Source of the DNA: Barnesiella viscericola DSM 18177
GTDB lineage: Bacteria > Bacteroidota > Bacteroidia > Bacteroidales > Barnesiellaceae
Length of the DNA stretch: 64,000 nucleotides
Direction: 5' to 3'
NCBI RefSeq assembly: GCF_000512915.1
Contig: NZ_CP007034.1
Coordinates: 310,001-374,000, forward strand
Numbering within the stretch: position 1 is the stretch's first letter; every line of letters starts with the position of its first letter. Below are positions 37,850 through 46,573 of this stretch, piece by piece. The notes beneath the pieces are model-generated. The model searched no databases and had not been told where the DNA came from. It saw only the letters and a list, made by a program, of their open reading frames with translations. The translations under genes and the position numbers were made by a program.

Positions 37850-39237
37850 TACAGACATTCATCTCACAGCGGGGCACCGACGACCTGCTCCTCTTCTTTG
37901 CCGGTTGGGGAATGGATTACCGTCCCTTTGCCGAGCTCGACCACATTGGCTGCGACTGTTGTATCTGCTACGACTACACCTCGCTCGACTTCGACCCGAC
38001 TCCTCTGCGAGCCTATAAAAACATCGATGTCTATGCCTGGTCGTTCGGGGTATGGGCCGCCTCGGTCACACTCCCCGGAGCCGGGTTACCCCTGCGACAC
38101 ACCACGGCCATCAACGGCACACCCTGGGGCATCGACCCGCAAGGGGGCATCGACCCGGCCATATTCCAAGCCACACTCGACCACCTCGACCCGACGACCC
38201 TGCACAAGTTCTATCGCCGCATGTGCAACGACCGTCATACCCTGACCCGCTTCCTCGAAACGGCTCCCGAGCGCGGCATCGAGAGTCTGCGCACCGAGCT
38301 GGCCGCCATAGGCGATGCCATTGCCCGACACCCGGTACCCGGCTTTTCCTGGGACCAGGCCGTCGTCGGTCTGCAAGACCGTATCTTTCCGCCCGAGAAC
38401 CAACTGAGAGCTTGGGAAGGAAATACCCCCGTCACCACTCTCGAAGCGGCCCACTACCTGCCCTTCCGCCCCATCGTTCTGGGACGAAGATTCGACAAGG
38501 CAATTATCCGAACTCGCTTTGAACAGGCCGCCTCGACCTACGAACAGGAGGGTCTGGTTCAAGACCGGATTGCCCGTCGGCTGAACGAAATGATACCCGC
38601 ACGCTCAGGCGAAGCGTACCGCAATATACTGGAAATCGGGTGCGGCACCGGGAAACTGACCCGACTGCTGCTCAATCGCTTCCCTCAGGCCCGGTTTACC
38701 GTGAACGACCTTTCGCCCGAAATGCAAAGCCGCATCGAGCAACTCCCCTTCAACCACCTCAACTTCATGGCGGGCGATGCCGAGAAGCTCGACTTCGAGG
38801 GACAATACGACTTGATTGCATCGGCCTCGACCATTCAATGGTTCACCGATCTGGAAGGATTCCTGCAACGAATATCAAGCCATCTTACCGACGGGGGAAC
38901 GATAGCCGTCAGTTCGTTTGTCGCCGGGAACCTGCCCGAAATCCGCACCCTCGCAACAGCCGAAATGCCCTATTGGGAAAGCGACTCGTTGCGACAGCTC
39001 TTCGAGCGCTATTTCCAACTCGACACCTTCGAGCATGAAGAGTATACCCTGCACTTCGACTCACCGGTCGATTTGCTGCGTCACCTGCGCAACACCGGCG
39101 TGACCGGGACATCGGGCAACCGGTGCCAGGGACTGAACTTTATCAAACGATACCGCGAGACATTCGGCGAGACGCAAGAAATTACCCTCACCTACTGCCC
39201 CGTTTACATCATTGCACACAAAAAGAAACCACTATGA
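37846..39237 (+). CDS. bioGC: BioG-BioC fusion: pimeloyl-ACP methyl ester esterase and malonyl-ACP methyltransferase
   Basis: A 463-residue two-domain protein. Residues 1-~212 are BioG (DUF452), an alpha/beta hydrolase with nucleophile S66 in AWSFGVW, a candidate Asp at D178 (GLQDRIF) and His H203 in EAAHYLPF. Residues ~216-463 are BioC, a SAM methyltransferase: RFEQAASTYEQE, motif I ILEIGCGTGK (261-270) and SASTIQWFTDLEGFL. BioC methylates malonyl-ACP so the fatty acid machinery can build pimelate; BioG removes the methyl group at the end. One polypeptide thus opens and closes the branch. BioG/BioC fusions are known in Bacteroides. ATGA overlaps with bioF upstream and bioD downstream. Confidence 0.92.
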   Translation: MIQTFISQRGTDDLLLFFAGWGMDYRPFAELDHIGCDCCICYDYTSLDFDPTPLRAYKNIDVYAWSFGVWAASVTLPGAGLPLRHTTAINGTPWGIDPQGGIDPAIFQATLDHLDPTTLHKFYRRMCNDRHTLTRFLETAPERGIESLRTELAAIGDAIARHPVPGFSWDQAVVGLQDRIFPPENQLRAWEGNTPVTTLEAAHYLPFRPIVLGRRFDKAIIRTRFEQAASTYEQEGLVQDRIARRLNEMIPARSGEAYRNILEIGCGTGKLTRLLLNRFPQARFTVNDLSPEMQSRIEQLPFNHLNFMAGDAEKLDFEGQYDLIASASTIQWFTDLEGFLQRISSHLTDGGTIAVSSFVAGNLPEIRTLATAEMPYWESDSLRQLFERYFQLDTFEHEEYTLHFDSPVDLLRHLRNTGVTGTSGNRCQGLNFIKRYRETFGETQEITLTYCPVYIIAHKKKPL

Positions 39238-39881
39238 AAGGAACTTTTTTCATTACCGGCATCGACACCAACATCGGTAAAAGCTATGCGACCGGCTGGC
39301 TGGCTCGCGAATGGAACCGCCAGGGCATCAAGACCATCACCCAAAAGATGGTTCAGACCGGCAATGTGGGTCACTCCGAGGATATCGACCTGCATCGCGA
39401 AATTATGGGAATCCCCTTTACCGAAGAGGATCGCGAGCACATCACCTTCCCCATCGTCTACTCCTACCCGGCCTCGCCTCACCTGGCCGCCGAGATAGAC
39501 CACCAGACGATTCCCATCGACAAGATTGCCGAGTCGACCCGTATACTGCGCGACCGCTACGACGTGGTACTGCTTGAAGGAGCCGGCGGACTGATGGTGC
39601 CCATCACCCGTGACTACCTCACCATCGACTACGTGGCCGACCATGAGTTGCCCGTGATTCTGGTTACCTCGGGACGGCTGGGCAGCATCAACCACACGTT
39701 GCTCTCCATCGAAGCCCTGGAAAGGAGAGGTATACAACTCTATGGGCTGGTCTACAACACCTATCCCAAAAGCGACAAATTTATCGATGCCGACACCGAA
39801 GCCTATTTGAGAAACTACCTCGAAAAACAACACCCCGAGGCTCACTTCTGGGTATTACCGCAAATCGAGCTGGCGCGATAA
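39234..39881 (+). CDS. bioD: Dethiobiotin synthetase
   Basis: A 215-residue P-loop enzyme closing the ureido ring: DAPA + CO2 + ATP to dethiobiotin. P-loop FITGIDTNIGKSYATGWLA, the substrate Lys/Thr region KMVQTGNVG, and EGAGGLMVPIT (Mg and DAPA binding) are visible. The start ATG overlaps the fusion gene's stop (ATGA at 39234-39237); the longer open frame starting at 39123 is not used. It is the last gene of the operon; bioB, needed for the last step, is not in the window. Confidence 0.94.
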   Translation: MKGTFFITGIDTNIGKSYATGWLAREWNRQGIKTITQKMVQTGNVGHSEDIDLHREIMGIPFTEEDREHITFPIVYSYPASPHLAAEIDHQTIPIDKIAESTRILRDRYDVVLLEGAGGLMVPITRDYLTIDYVADHELPVILVTSGRLGSINHTLLSIEALERRGIQLYGLVYNTYPKSDKFIDADTEAYLRNYLEKQHPEAHFWVLPQIELAR

Positions 39882-39950
39882 CGGCAACAAAAAGTTGGAA
39901 GACGACTATTTTTGTCGGGCAGAAAGATAGGAAATGTTAAGTTTCATACC

Positions 39951-39958
39951 TATTTTTG
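39951..39958 (+). promoter_or_regulatory. -7 box of the NlpC-epimerase operon
   Basis: TATTTTTG, 27 bases before the ATG at 39986; a second identical box is at 39907-39914. An ATG at 39956 falls inside this box and is therefore not the start. Confidence 0.5.
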
Positions 39959-39985
39959 TCTACCGATTCTATTCGTCCACAACTT

Positions 39986-41158
39986 ATGCTCAAATCGATT
40001 ATCAAAATTACAGGCAGCTTTTTGCTCCTGTGTGCGACCCTTACCGCTATGGCTCAAACATCTATCGTACAAACGGCTATCGAACAGACTCGCCGGCAAT
40101 ATGCCCCCGACTCCCGGACTGCCCTATTCGACCTCTCGGTCGAATTGTCAAACGATTCGAGCTATATCCTGAAAGGGTGTTGCGATAATCCCCGGGCCGT
40201 CGAGGCTCTGCTGCAACAACTCGACGCAGCCGGCATCGCTTGTGTCAACCGGATAAAGCTGCTGCCCGACCCGGCATTGGGCAACCGCACCCGAGCCTTG
40301 GTCACGGTCTGTTGTGCCAGTCTGCGCAGCGACTCCCGCCACTCGTCCGAGATGGCCACACAAGCCATTTTGGGTACGCCCCTGCGGGTTTTGCAACAGC
40401 AGGGCGAGTGGTATCGGGTACAGACGCCCGACCACTACATCTGTTGGATTCCGGCCAACTCGATTACCCTGCAAGACGAAGCCGGGTGGAACAGCTGGCG
40501 AGAAACTACCCGGTATATCTATACCGGTTTTCAGGGATTTGTCTACGATGCCCCCCACCGACAGGCCGGTATCGTGTCGGACATCGTGGCCGGTGCCATC
40601 TTGCAGGCCGACGGGAAAACCCACAAGGGATTCGTTCCCGTGATTTTCCCCGATGGCCGGAAAGGCTTCTTGAAGAGCGACGAGTGTTGCGATTTGGACC
40701 AATGGGCCTCCCGGCCGTTCGACCTGGACGCCGTGCTGCAAACAGCCCGCACGATGATGGGCTCGACCTATCTGTGGGGCGGGACATCGGTCAAGGGTGC
40801 CGACTGTTCGGGCTTTGTGAAGACCGCCTATTTCTGCGGCGGAGTCATACTGGCTCGCGACGCCTCGCAACAAGCGCTCACGGGCGAAATCATTCCCGCC
40901 GACCGCTGGGCAACCTGCCAGACGGGCGATCTGCTCTTCTTCGGCAATGCCCGGGGCAGAGTGGACCACGTGGGCCTCTACCTCGACAACGGCCGCTACA
41001 TACACTGTTCGGGACAGGTAAAGGTCAACAGCCTCAACCCTTCGGCTCCCGACTACCGGCCCGACGATTTCCTGAGCATCAGCCGCATCAAAACCCAAAT
41101 AGGAACACCTGGTATCACAGCCGTAAAGGCTCACCCCTGGTATTTCAATCAAAAATAG
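39986..41158 (+). CDS. NlpC/P60 gamma-D-glutamyl-L-diamino acid endopeptidase
   Basis: A 390-residue secreted protein: signal peptide (MLKSIIKITGSFLLLCATLTAMAQ), an N-terminal helical domain, two SH3b-like modules (for example GTPLRVLQQQGEWYRVQTPD and AGIVSDIVAGAILQADGK) and a C-terminal NlpC/P60 domain with catalytic C274 in GADCSGFVKTAY, H328 in GRVDHVGLYL and a third polar residue near RYIHCSG. This is the dipeptidyl-peptidase VI architecture, which cuts the L-Ala-gamma-D-Glu-diaminopimelate murein peptide between D-Glu and the diamino acid. Its product, L-Ala-D-Glu, is the substrate of the epimerase encoded 7 bases downstream. The pair is a murein-peptide recycling unit. Confidence 0.9.
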   Translation: MLKSIIKITGSFLLLCATLTAMAQTSIVQTAIEQTRRQYAPDSRTALFDLSVELSNDSSYILKGCCDNPRAVEALLQQLDAAGIACVNRIKLLPDPALGNRTRALVTVCCASLRSDSRHSSEMATQAILGTPLRVLQQQGEWYRVQTPDHYICWIPANSITLQDEAGWNSWRETTRYIYTGFQGFVYDAPHRQAGIVSDIVAGAILQADGKTHKGFVPVIFPDGRKGFLKSDECCDLDQWASRPFDLDAVLQTARTMMGSTYLWGGTSVKGADCSGFVKTAYFCGGVILARDASQQALTGEIIPADRWATCQTGDLLFFGNARGRVDHVGLYLDNGRYIHCSGQVKVNSLNPSAPDYRPDDFLSISRIKTQIGTPGITAVKAHPWYFNQK

Positions 41159-41165
41159 ACTCACC

Positions 41166-42296
41166 ATGGACCGACGAGATTTCATACGCACAAGTGCCCT
41201 GGGCACCCTGGGATTGAGCCTGGCTCCCTCCCTCTTTACCGGGTGCAGTACCCCTGCTCCCCGAACAGCCGGAAGCGACCGGCTGAAACTTTCGTTCAAG
41301 CCCTACGACTTGAAACTGAAACACGCCTTCAATCTGGCCAAAAACTCACGCACCCACACCCCCGACGTGCAGGTGCAACTGCGCTACGGCGACTACATCG
41401 GCTATGGCGAGGCCTCGATGCCACCCTATCTGGGCGAAACGCAAGAATCGGTCTGCCGGTTTCTCGGGCAACTCGACCTCTCCCAGTTTACCGACCCCTT
41501 CCGGCTGGAAGAGATTCTCGACTACATCGACTCGGTAGCCCCCGACAATCGGGCGGCCAAAGCCTCGGTCGACATTGCCCTGCACGACCTGCTGGGGAAA
41601 ATCATGGGGCAACCCTGGTACCGCATCTGGGGACTCTCTCCCGAGAAGGCACCGGCTACCTCGTTTACCATCGGTATCGATACCGAGGAGGTAGTGCGAC
41701 AGAAACTGAAAGAGGCTGCTCCCTACCGCATCTTGAAGATCAAGATGGGACTCGACAACGACAAGGAGCTGGTGCGCATCATTCGCTCCGAAACCGATCG
41801 CCCCATCTGTGTCGATGCCAACCAGGGGTGGAGCTCAAAAGAGTATGCCCTCGAAATGATCGAATGGCTCAAAGAGCAGAACTGTCTCTTTGTAGAGCAA
41901 CCCATGCCCAAGGAGATGGTCGACGAACAGGCCTGGCTGCACGAGCGTGCCTCGCTGCCCCTGATTGCCGACGAGTTTCTGCAACGCCTGCCCGATGTGC
42001 GTCGAGCCTACGGTCTCTACGACGGTATCAATATCAAGCTGATGAAGAGCACGGGTATGCACGAAGCCTACCAGATGGCGATACTGGCCCGAGACCTCGA
42101 CATGAAAGTTATGGTGGGCTGCATGACCGAGACCTCGTGTGCCGTCTCGGCCGCCGCGCAGCTGTCGCCTCTGGTCGACTGGGCCGATCTCGACGGCAAC
42201 CTGCTCATAGCCAACGACCTGTTCGACGGCATGAAAATCGTCGACGGGAAGATTTCGCTTCCCGACCGTCCCGGTATCGGTGTTGTGCCCCTCTAA
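41166..42296 (+). CDS. L-Ala-D/L-Glu dipeptide epimerase, exported
   Basis: A 376-residue enolase-superfamily protein. The N-terminus is a twin-arginine signal (MDRRDFIRTSALGTLGLSLA) that ends in a lipobox-like LFTGC, so it may be a Tat-exported lipoprotein. The mandelate racemase-type barrel shows ILKIKMG with the catalytic Lys, metal ligands in CVDANQGW, VEQPM and ADEFL, and the second Lys in INIKLMKS. It would epimerise L-Ala-D-Glu to L-Ala-L-Glu, making it usable as a peptide. Cytosolic YcjG-type enzymes do this in E. coli; an exported version implies the step happens outside the inner membrane. Ends with a terminator. Confidence 0.9.
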   Translation: MDRRDFIRTSALGTLGLSLAPSLFTGCSTPAPRTAGSDRLKLSFKPYDLKLKHAFNLAKNSRTHTPDVQVQLRYGDYIGYGEASMPPYLGETQESVCRFLGQLDLSQFTDPFRLEEILDYIDSVAPDNRAAKASVDIALHDLLGKIMGQPWYRIWGLSPEKAPATSFTIGIDTEEVVRQKLKEAAPYRILKIKMGLDNDKELVRIIRSETDRPICVDANQGWSSKEYALEMIEWLKEQNCLFVEQPMPKEMVDEQAWLHERASLPLIADEFLQRLPDVRRAYGLYDGINIKLMKSTGMHEAYQMAILARDLDMKVMVGCMTETSCAVSAAAQLSPLVDWADLDGNLLIANDLFDGMKIVDGKISLPDRPGIGVVPL

Positions 42297-42312
42297 TCCG
42301 ACTACACACACG

Positions 42313-42341
42313 AAGCTGCACCCCGCGATGCAGCTTTTTTA
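42313..42341 (+). terminator. Terminator after the epimerase gene
   Basis: Stem AAGCTGCA / TGCAGCTT with an 8-base loop, followed by TTTTATTA. Confidence 0.82.
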
Positions 42342-42383
42342 TTACACGGTAAATCACTCATAAAATTTTCAAAGCTATTGCTT

Positions 42384-43166
42384 ATGTCATTCTCCACACC
42401 CCTTGAAATCGTCGCCCAAGCCGAACGGGCGGCTCTCGGCAAAATCGCATTGTCTACCCCTCGTACCCTCGTCGCCGCCATGCTGGCCGGTATCTATATT
42501 GCCATGGGCGGACTGCTTTCGCTACTCATCGGCTACGGATTCCCCGAATGGACCGCCCACAATCCCGGACTGCAACGCCTGCTGTCGGGCTGCATGTTCC
42601 CCTTGGGACTTATCTTGGTCGTACTGGCCGGGGCCGAACTCTTCACCGGCAACAATGCAGTGCTGATTCCGGGATTAATGCATCGAAAATACGGTTGGGC
42701 ACCCGTGCTGAAAAACTGGATACTGGTCTACATCGGCAACTTCATCGGTGCGATATTCTTTGTCTATGTGATGATTTGGGGAGCGGGCATCGTCGATGCC
42801 GACCCGTGGAAGAGTGCCATCGTGCAGATAGCCCAGGCCAAAGTGAGCATGCCCTGGTGGGTGGTGTTTGTCAAGGGTATCGGGGCCAACTGGCTGGTGT
42901 GCCTGGCCGTCTGGCTGGGATTCAGCGCCCACTCCACCGCCGGTAAGATGATGGGGCTGTGGTTCCCGGTGATGTGCTTCGTGGCCATCGGCTACGAACA
43001 CAGCATTGCCAACATGTTCTTTATCCCACTGGGCATGTTGCAGGGTGCCGCAGTAGGCTGGGCCGACTTCCTGGTCGACAACCTCATACCGGCCACATTG
43101 GGCAACATCGTGGGTGGAGCCCTGTTTGTAGGCGGCCTCTACACCTATCTCTACTATCGCAAGTAA
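42384..43166 (+). CDS. Formate/nitrite transporter family channel
   Basis: A 260-residue six-helix membrane protein of the FNT family (FocA, NirC). Seen: the first re-entrant region LLSGCMFPLGLILVVLAGAELFTGNN (in parts: FPLGLILVVLAGAELFTG), VKGIGANWLVCLAVWLGF, and GYEHSIANMFFIPLGM with the conserved central His. It conducts formate, nitrite or a similar small anion in pentameric channels; no formate or nitrite enzyme gene is adjacent, so the anion is not decided. ATG 42384 (MSFSTPLEI) is chosen over a TTG two codons earlier. Single gene between two terminators. Confidence 0.93.
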   Translation: MSFSTPLEIVAQAERAALGKIALSTPRTLVAAMLAGIYIAMGGLLSLLIGYGFPEWTAHNPGLQRLLSGCMFPLGLILVVLAGAELFTGNNAVLIPGLMHRKYGWAPVLKNWILVYIGNFIGAIFFVYVMIWGAGIVDADPWKSAIVQIAQAKVSMPWWVVFVKGIGANWLVCLAVWLGFSAHSTAGKMMGLWFPVMCFVAIGYEHSIANMFFIPLGMLQGAAVGWADFLVDNLIPATLGNIVGGALFVGGLYTYLYYRK

Positions 43167-43190
43167 CCGTGTTGCCTCTCCAAGGCATAT

Positions 43191-43225
43191 AACAAAGGGC
43201 ACCTCCGAATGAGGTGCCCTTTGTT
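43191..43225. terminator. Bidirectional terminator between FNT and glmM genes
   Basis: A perfect 15-bp stem AACAAAGGGCACCTC / GAGGTGCCCTTTGTT with a 5-base loop, placed between two convergent genes. The A/T-rich foot gives weak T-runs in both directions. Confidence 0.82.
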
Positions 43226-43252
43226 ATGTAGAGACGTAGCAATCTCTGTCGT

Positions 43253-44644
43253 TTATTTCTTGGTCATTGCGGCAATCACGGCCATCACACCGGCCGCAGC
43301 CTCCTCGGCCAGTTCGGGAGTACGAGCCTCGGAGTAGACCCGTATGATAGGCTCGGTATTCGACTTGCGCAGGTGTACCCAACTGTCGGGGAAATCGATT
43401 TTCACACCGTCGATGTCGATAATATCGTATTGGGCATATTTTTCCTTAACGGCAGCCAGCAAGGCATCAACATCAATATCGGGAGTCAACTGAATCTTCT
43501 GTTTGGCAATGCTGTATGCCGGATAGGTTGCCTTCAACTGGCTCACCGTCTTCTTCTCCTTGGCCAGATGCGAGAGGAACAGGGCAATACCCACCAAGGC
43601 ATCACGACCGTAATGGCTGGCCGGATAGATGACCCCACCGTTGCCTTCGCCACCGATGACGGCGTGCGTCTGCTTCATCATCGACACCACATTCACCTCG
43701 CCCACGGCTGCGGCATGATACTGCTGCCCATATGAGCGAGTCACGTCGCGAAGCGCTCTCGACGAACTGAGGTTGGAAACCGTATTCCCCGGCGTGTGTT
43801 TCAACACATAATCGGCCACGGCCACCAACGTATATTCCTCGACAAACATATCGCCGTTTTCACAGACGATAGCGAGTCGGTCTACATCGGGATCAACCAC
43901 AAACCCCACATCGGCACGCCCCTCTTTCATCACACCGGCAATCTGGGTAAGATTCTCGGGCAGCGGCTCGGGATTGTGCGGAAAATTTCCGTCGGGAGTA
44001 CAGTTGAGTTTGATAATATTCTCTACTCCCAACGCCTTCAACAAGTCGGGGATAACGATACCTCCCACCGAGTTGACACAGTCGACGGCTACTGTAAAGT
44101 GAGCCGCCCGAATAGCCTCGACATCGACCAAATCCAAAGCCAACACGCTCTCGATGTGTTTCTGGGCATAAGTATTGTTTTCATACAGATGGCCCAATGC
44201 ATCGACCTCGGCAAACTCGAAGGCTTCTGCTTCGGCAATGCGCAGAACCTCCTGTCCTTCGGCAGCATTCAGAAATTCGCCTTTCTCATTCAACAGTTTC
44301 AAGGCATTCCATTGCTTGGGATTGTGACTGGCAGTCAATATGATTCCGCCACAAGCATGCTCCTGGGTCACGGCAATTTCGGTGGTCGGGGTTGTAGCCA
44401 ATCCTATATTCACCACATCGAATCCCATACCCATGAGGGTTCCGATTACGGTATGTTTCACCATTTCGCCAGAGATGCGGGCATCGCGTCCCACCACAAT
44501 CTTGTTGGTCTTGACCGGCGAATTTTTACGAATAAAGGTAGCATACGCTGCCGTAAACTTGACAATATCGAGCGGATTGAGGCCCTCACCCACCTTTCCA
44601 CCGATAGTACCTCGAATGCCTGAAATAGATTTAATGAGAGACAT
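43253..44644 (-). CDS. glmM: Phosphoglucosamine mutase-like phosphohexomutase
   Basis: A 463-residue alpha-D-phosphohexomutase. Catalytic phosphoserine S106 in ILTASHNPKQWNALK, metal-binding DPDVDRLAIV, sugar-binding GEGNGGVIYP and phosphate-binding RKSNTEPIIRVYSE are visible. The GEGNGG and SNTEP forms favour GlmM (glucosamine-6-P to glucosamine-1-P, for UDP-GlcNAc), although a phosphomannomutase role is possible in Bacteroidetes. Last gene of a minus-strand unit nrnA - DUF4827 lipoprotein - glmM, an order common in Bacteroides. It starts MSLIKSISGIRGTIGG. Followed by a strong terminator. Confidence 0.9.
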   Translation of the reverse strand: MSLIKSISGIRGTIGGKVGEGLNPLDIVKFTAAYATFIRKNSPVKTNKIVVGRDARISGEMVKHTVIGTLMGMGFDVVNIGLATTPTTEIAVTQEHACGGIILTASHNPKQWNALKLLNEKGEFLNAAEGQEVLRIAEAEAFEFAEVDALGHLYENNTYAQKHIESVLALDLVDVEAIRAAHFTVAVDCVNSVGGIVIPDLLKALGVENIIKLNCTPDGNFPHNPEPLPENLTQIAGVMKEGRADVGFVVDPDVDRLAIVCENGDMFVEEYTLVAVADYVLKHTPGNTVSNLSSSRALRDVTRSYGQQYHAAAVGEVNVVSMMKQTHAVIGGEGNGGVIYPASHYGRDALVGIALFLSHLAKEKKTVSQLKATYPAYSIAKQKIQLTPDIDVDALLAAVKEKYAQYDIIDIDGVKIDFPDSWVHLRKSNTEPIIRVYSEARTPELAEEAAAGVMAVIAAMTKK

Positions 44645-44670
44645 GTGATATGTTTTTAATAGAAAACAGG

Positions 44671-45258
44671 TTATTTAGTCTTGAAATATCTGATGTTGTA
44701 CAAATAGGGCATTACGGTCGAGGTCTCGGACGTAAACCCGGCTTTCGCCCGTATGAGCAGATTTACATGACACTCGTTACCCAAGAAATACATGGGATAC
44801 TGTATTCCCGTACCGTACTGGGTGGTCGACGACAAAGTAGTCTCACCAAAGCGAATCGTAACATAATCAATAGGGCTGTTGGCATTCCCCATGGGGGTAG
44901 GGTTCTCGCCGTTGACCAAAGCCTTCAAATCATACCGCAGGAAGCGCAGATTGACATCGTCGCCCTTTTCAAAGCAATCGTTCAAATCACCGGCTTCGAG
45001 TACCTGCATGTAGACATTGCCGTCGCTGTCGAGCTTGTAATAGGGTACGGCCAACGTATCGTTGTCGGGGACATCTTGCAGCGTGATAAACACCGAATCG
45101 GCCGGAATCTCATTGATAACTATCTTGTTGGCCAGAAATGCTTTCACGGCTCTATCTTCCTCCTTCAACAAATCGGCATAGGACTTACCGTCGTTACACG
45201 ACGACAGTAAAAACAGGGCTGCCGTTAAAAACAAAAAAATTCGTGCTAACTTATTCAT
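44671..45258 (-). CDS. DUF4827 lipoprotein
   Basis: A 195-residue lipoprotein starting MNKLARIFLFLTAALFLLSSC, with a clear lipobox LLSSC followed by NDGKSYADLLKEED. The DUF4827 family is Bacteroidetes-specific and has an FKBP-like fold in structural surveys, but no enzyme function is established. Segments AVKAFLANKIVINEIPADSV, YYKLDSDGNVYMQVLEAGD and TGIQYPMYFLGNECHVNLLI are family-like. ATG 45258 is used rather than a TTG three codons earlier. It lies between nrnA and glmM, 13 and 26 bases away, in one operon. Confidence 0.85.
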   Translation of the reverse strand: MNKLARIFLFLTAALFLLSSCNDGKSYADLLKEEDRAVKAFLANKIVINEIPADSVFITLQDVPDNDTLAVPYYKLDSDGNVYMQVLEAGDLNDCFEKGDDVNLRFLRYDLKALVNGENPTPMGNANSPIDYVTIRFGETTLSSTTQYGTGIQYPMYFLGNECHVNLLIRAKAGFTSETSTVMPYLYNIRYFKTK

Positions 45259-45271
45259 ATTGATCAATCTG

Positions 45272-46309
45272 TTAATCCTTATCTTTTACCATATATTTGT
45301 CATAAAGCGGCAATATGCTGCGCAACAGTTTCTGCGCCTCCTCCATCGTACCGTGAAATTCACCGCCGGCAGCATTCAGGTGACCCCCTCCGTTGAAGTG
45401 CTCGGCTGCCACCTTGTTGACCGGGAAAGAGCCTTTGGAGCGCATCGACACTTTGATGTACTCTTTGTCTTCCCGCAAGAAGGTCGAGAAGCGTATCCCC
45501 TCGATACCCAGCGGCACATTCACCAGCCCTTCGCTATCGCCTTTGTGATAGTCATACCGTTTCAACTCCTCACGGGTGAGTGAGATAAGGGCAGCCTTAT
45601 GCTCGGGGAAAATCTCCATCTTTTCACTCACGGCATACCCGTTCAGGCGCACCTTGTCAACCGAGTTGGTATTGTAGACCATCGCATAGATGCGGTCCTT
45701 GTTGATACCCAGTTTCACCAGTTCGGCAATGATATAGTAAATCTCGGGAGTATTCGAGTTGTAGGTAAAGTTGCCGGTATCGGTCATCATGCCCGTGTAG
45801 ATGGCTTCGGCCGAATAGAGCGGCATGCGGTCGAACATGCCCATGCGGCAAATCAAGCGGAATATCAGTTCGCTGGTCGAGGCCACCTCGGGGTGCGAGA
45901 TGATGATGTCGCAAAACTCTTCGGGATTGAGATGATGGTCGATGAGCACCTTCTTCGCCTCGGAGAGAGAGACAGCCTTTTGCAACCGGTCAATGCGGCT
46001 GAGGGCGTTGAAGTCGAGACAGAAGATGAGCTCGGCCTCCGAAATCAATTTCTCGGCAAACTCGGGATAGCGGGTATAGACGACTATCTCTTTCGTCCCT
46101 TTGAGGAAGAGCAGATTCTTGGGCAGCAAATCGGGCACCACTACGTTGACCTCCTTGCCCAGTCCATCGAGAAAATGGTACAGCCCCAACGACGAGCCCA
46201 CGGCATCGCCATCGGGAGAAACATGGCAGGTAATCACTATCTTTTCTTTCTTTTCCAGGAGTTTACGGACTTGCTGTATCTTCTCTTCCGCAATTATCTT
46301 GTTGATCAT
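45272..46309 (-). CDS. nrnA: DHH/DHHA1 oligoribonuclease/pAp phosphatase NrnA-like
   Basis: A 345-residue DHH-superfamily phosphoesterase. The N-terminal DHH domain has ITCHVSPDGDAVGSSLGL, LIFCLDFNAL, VLIDHHLNPE (the DHH motif) and MMTDTGNFTY; the C-terminal DHHA1 domain has SMRSKGSFPVNKVAAEHFNGGGHLNAA in two parts (the GGGH motif is visible). NrnA degrades nano-RNAs and pGpG or pAp in bacteria without Orn. A minus-strand -7 box TATCTTTG (46354-46347) precedes it by 37 bases. First gene of the unit with DUF4827 and glmM. Confidence 0.92.
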   Translation of the reverse strand: MINKIIAEEKIQQVRKLLEKKEKIVITCHVSPDGDAVGSSLGLYHFLDGLGKEVNVVVPDLLPKNLLFLKGTKEIVVYTRYPEFAEKLISEAELIFCLDFNALSRIDRLQKAVSLSEAKKVLIDHHLNPEEFCDIIISHPEVASTSELIFRLICRMGMFDRMPLYSAEAIYTGMMTDTGNFTYNSNTPEIYYIIAELVKLGINKDRIYAMVYNTNSVDKVRLNGYAVSEKMEIFPEHKAALISLTREELKRYDYHKGDSEGLVNVPLGIEGIRFSTFLREDKEYIKVSMRSKGSFPVNKVAAEHFNGGGHLNAAGGEFHGTMEEAQKLLRSILPLYDKYMVKDKD

Positions 46310-46346
46310 CTATCGTTATTTCAGGTTTCTATTTTCGTTTGCTGTA

Positions 46347-46354
46347 CAAAGATA
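46347..46354 (-). promoter_or_regulatory. -7 box of the nrnA operon
   Basis: TATCTTTG on the minus strand, 37 bases before the nrnA ATG. It shares the 264-base interval 46310-46573 with the divergent dsbD promoter; nothing else is seen there. Confidence 0.5.
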
Positions 46355-46540
46355 ACGTAAAAACATGCGTATCCCCCCTTCCGGAGCTTAAATTTCACGG
46401 ACTGAGCTGTCTTCACAATCAAGGACAAAGGTAAAAATTATTATCCATATAGCGAACACTATTTTTGTTCATCTACATATTTTATCTATTATTACCCAAA
46501 TCATATCGGCCAATCGGTTTTTCGTTTGAGAGATATACAT

Positions 46541-46548
46541 TATCTTTG
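46541..46548 (+). promoter_or_regulatory. -7 box of dsbD
   Basis: TATCTTTG, 25 bases before the ATG at 46574; it places the start there rather than at 46526. Confidence 0.55.
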
Positions 46549-46573
46549 TCCTCATTATAAATTAAGAATTGTT

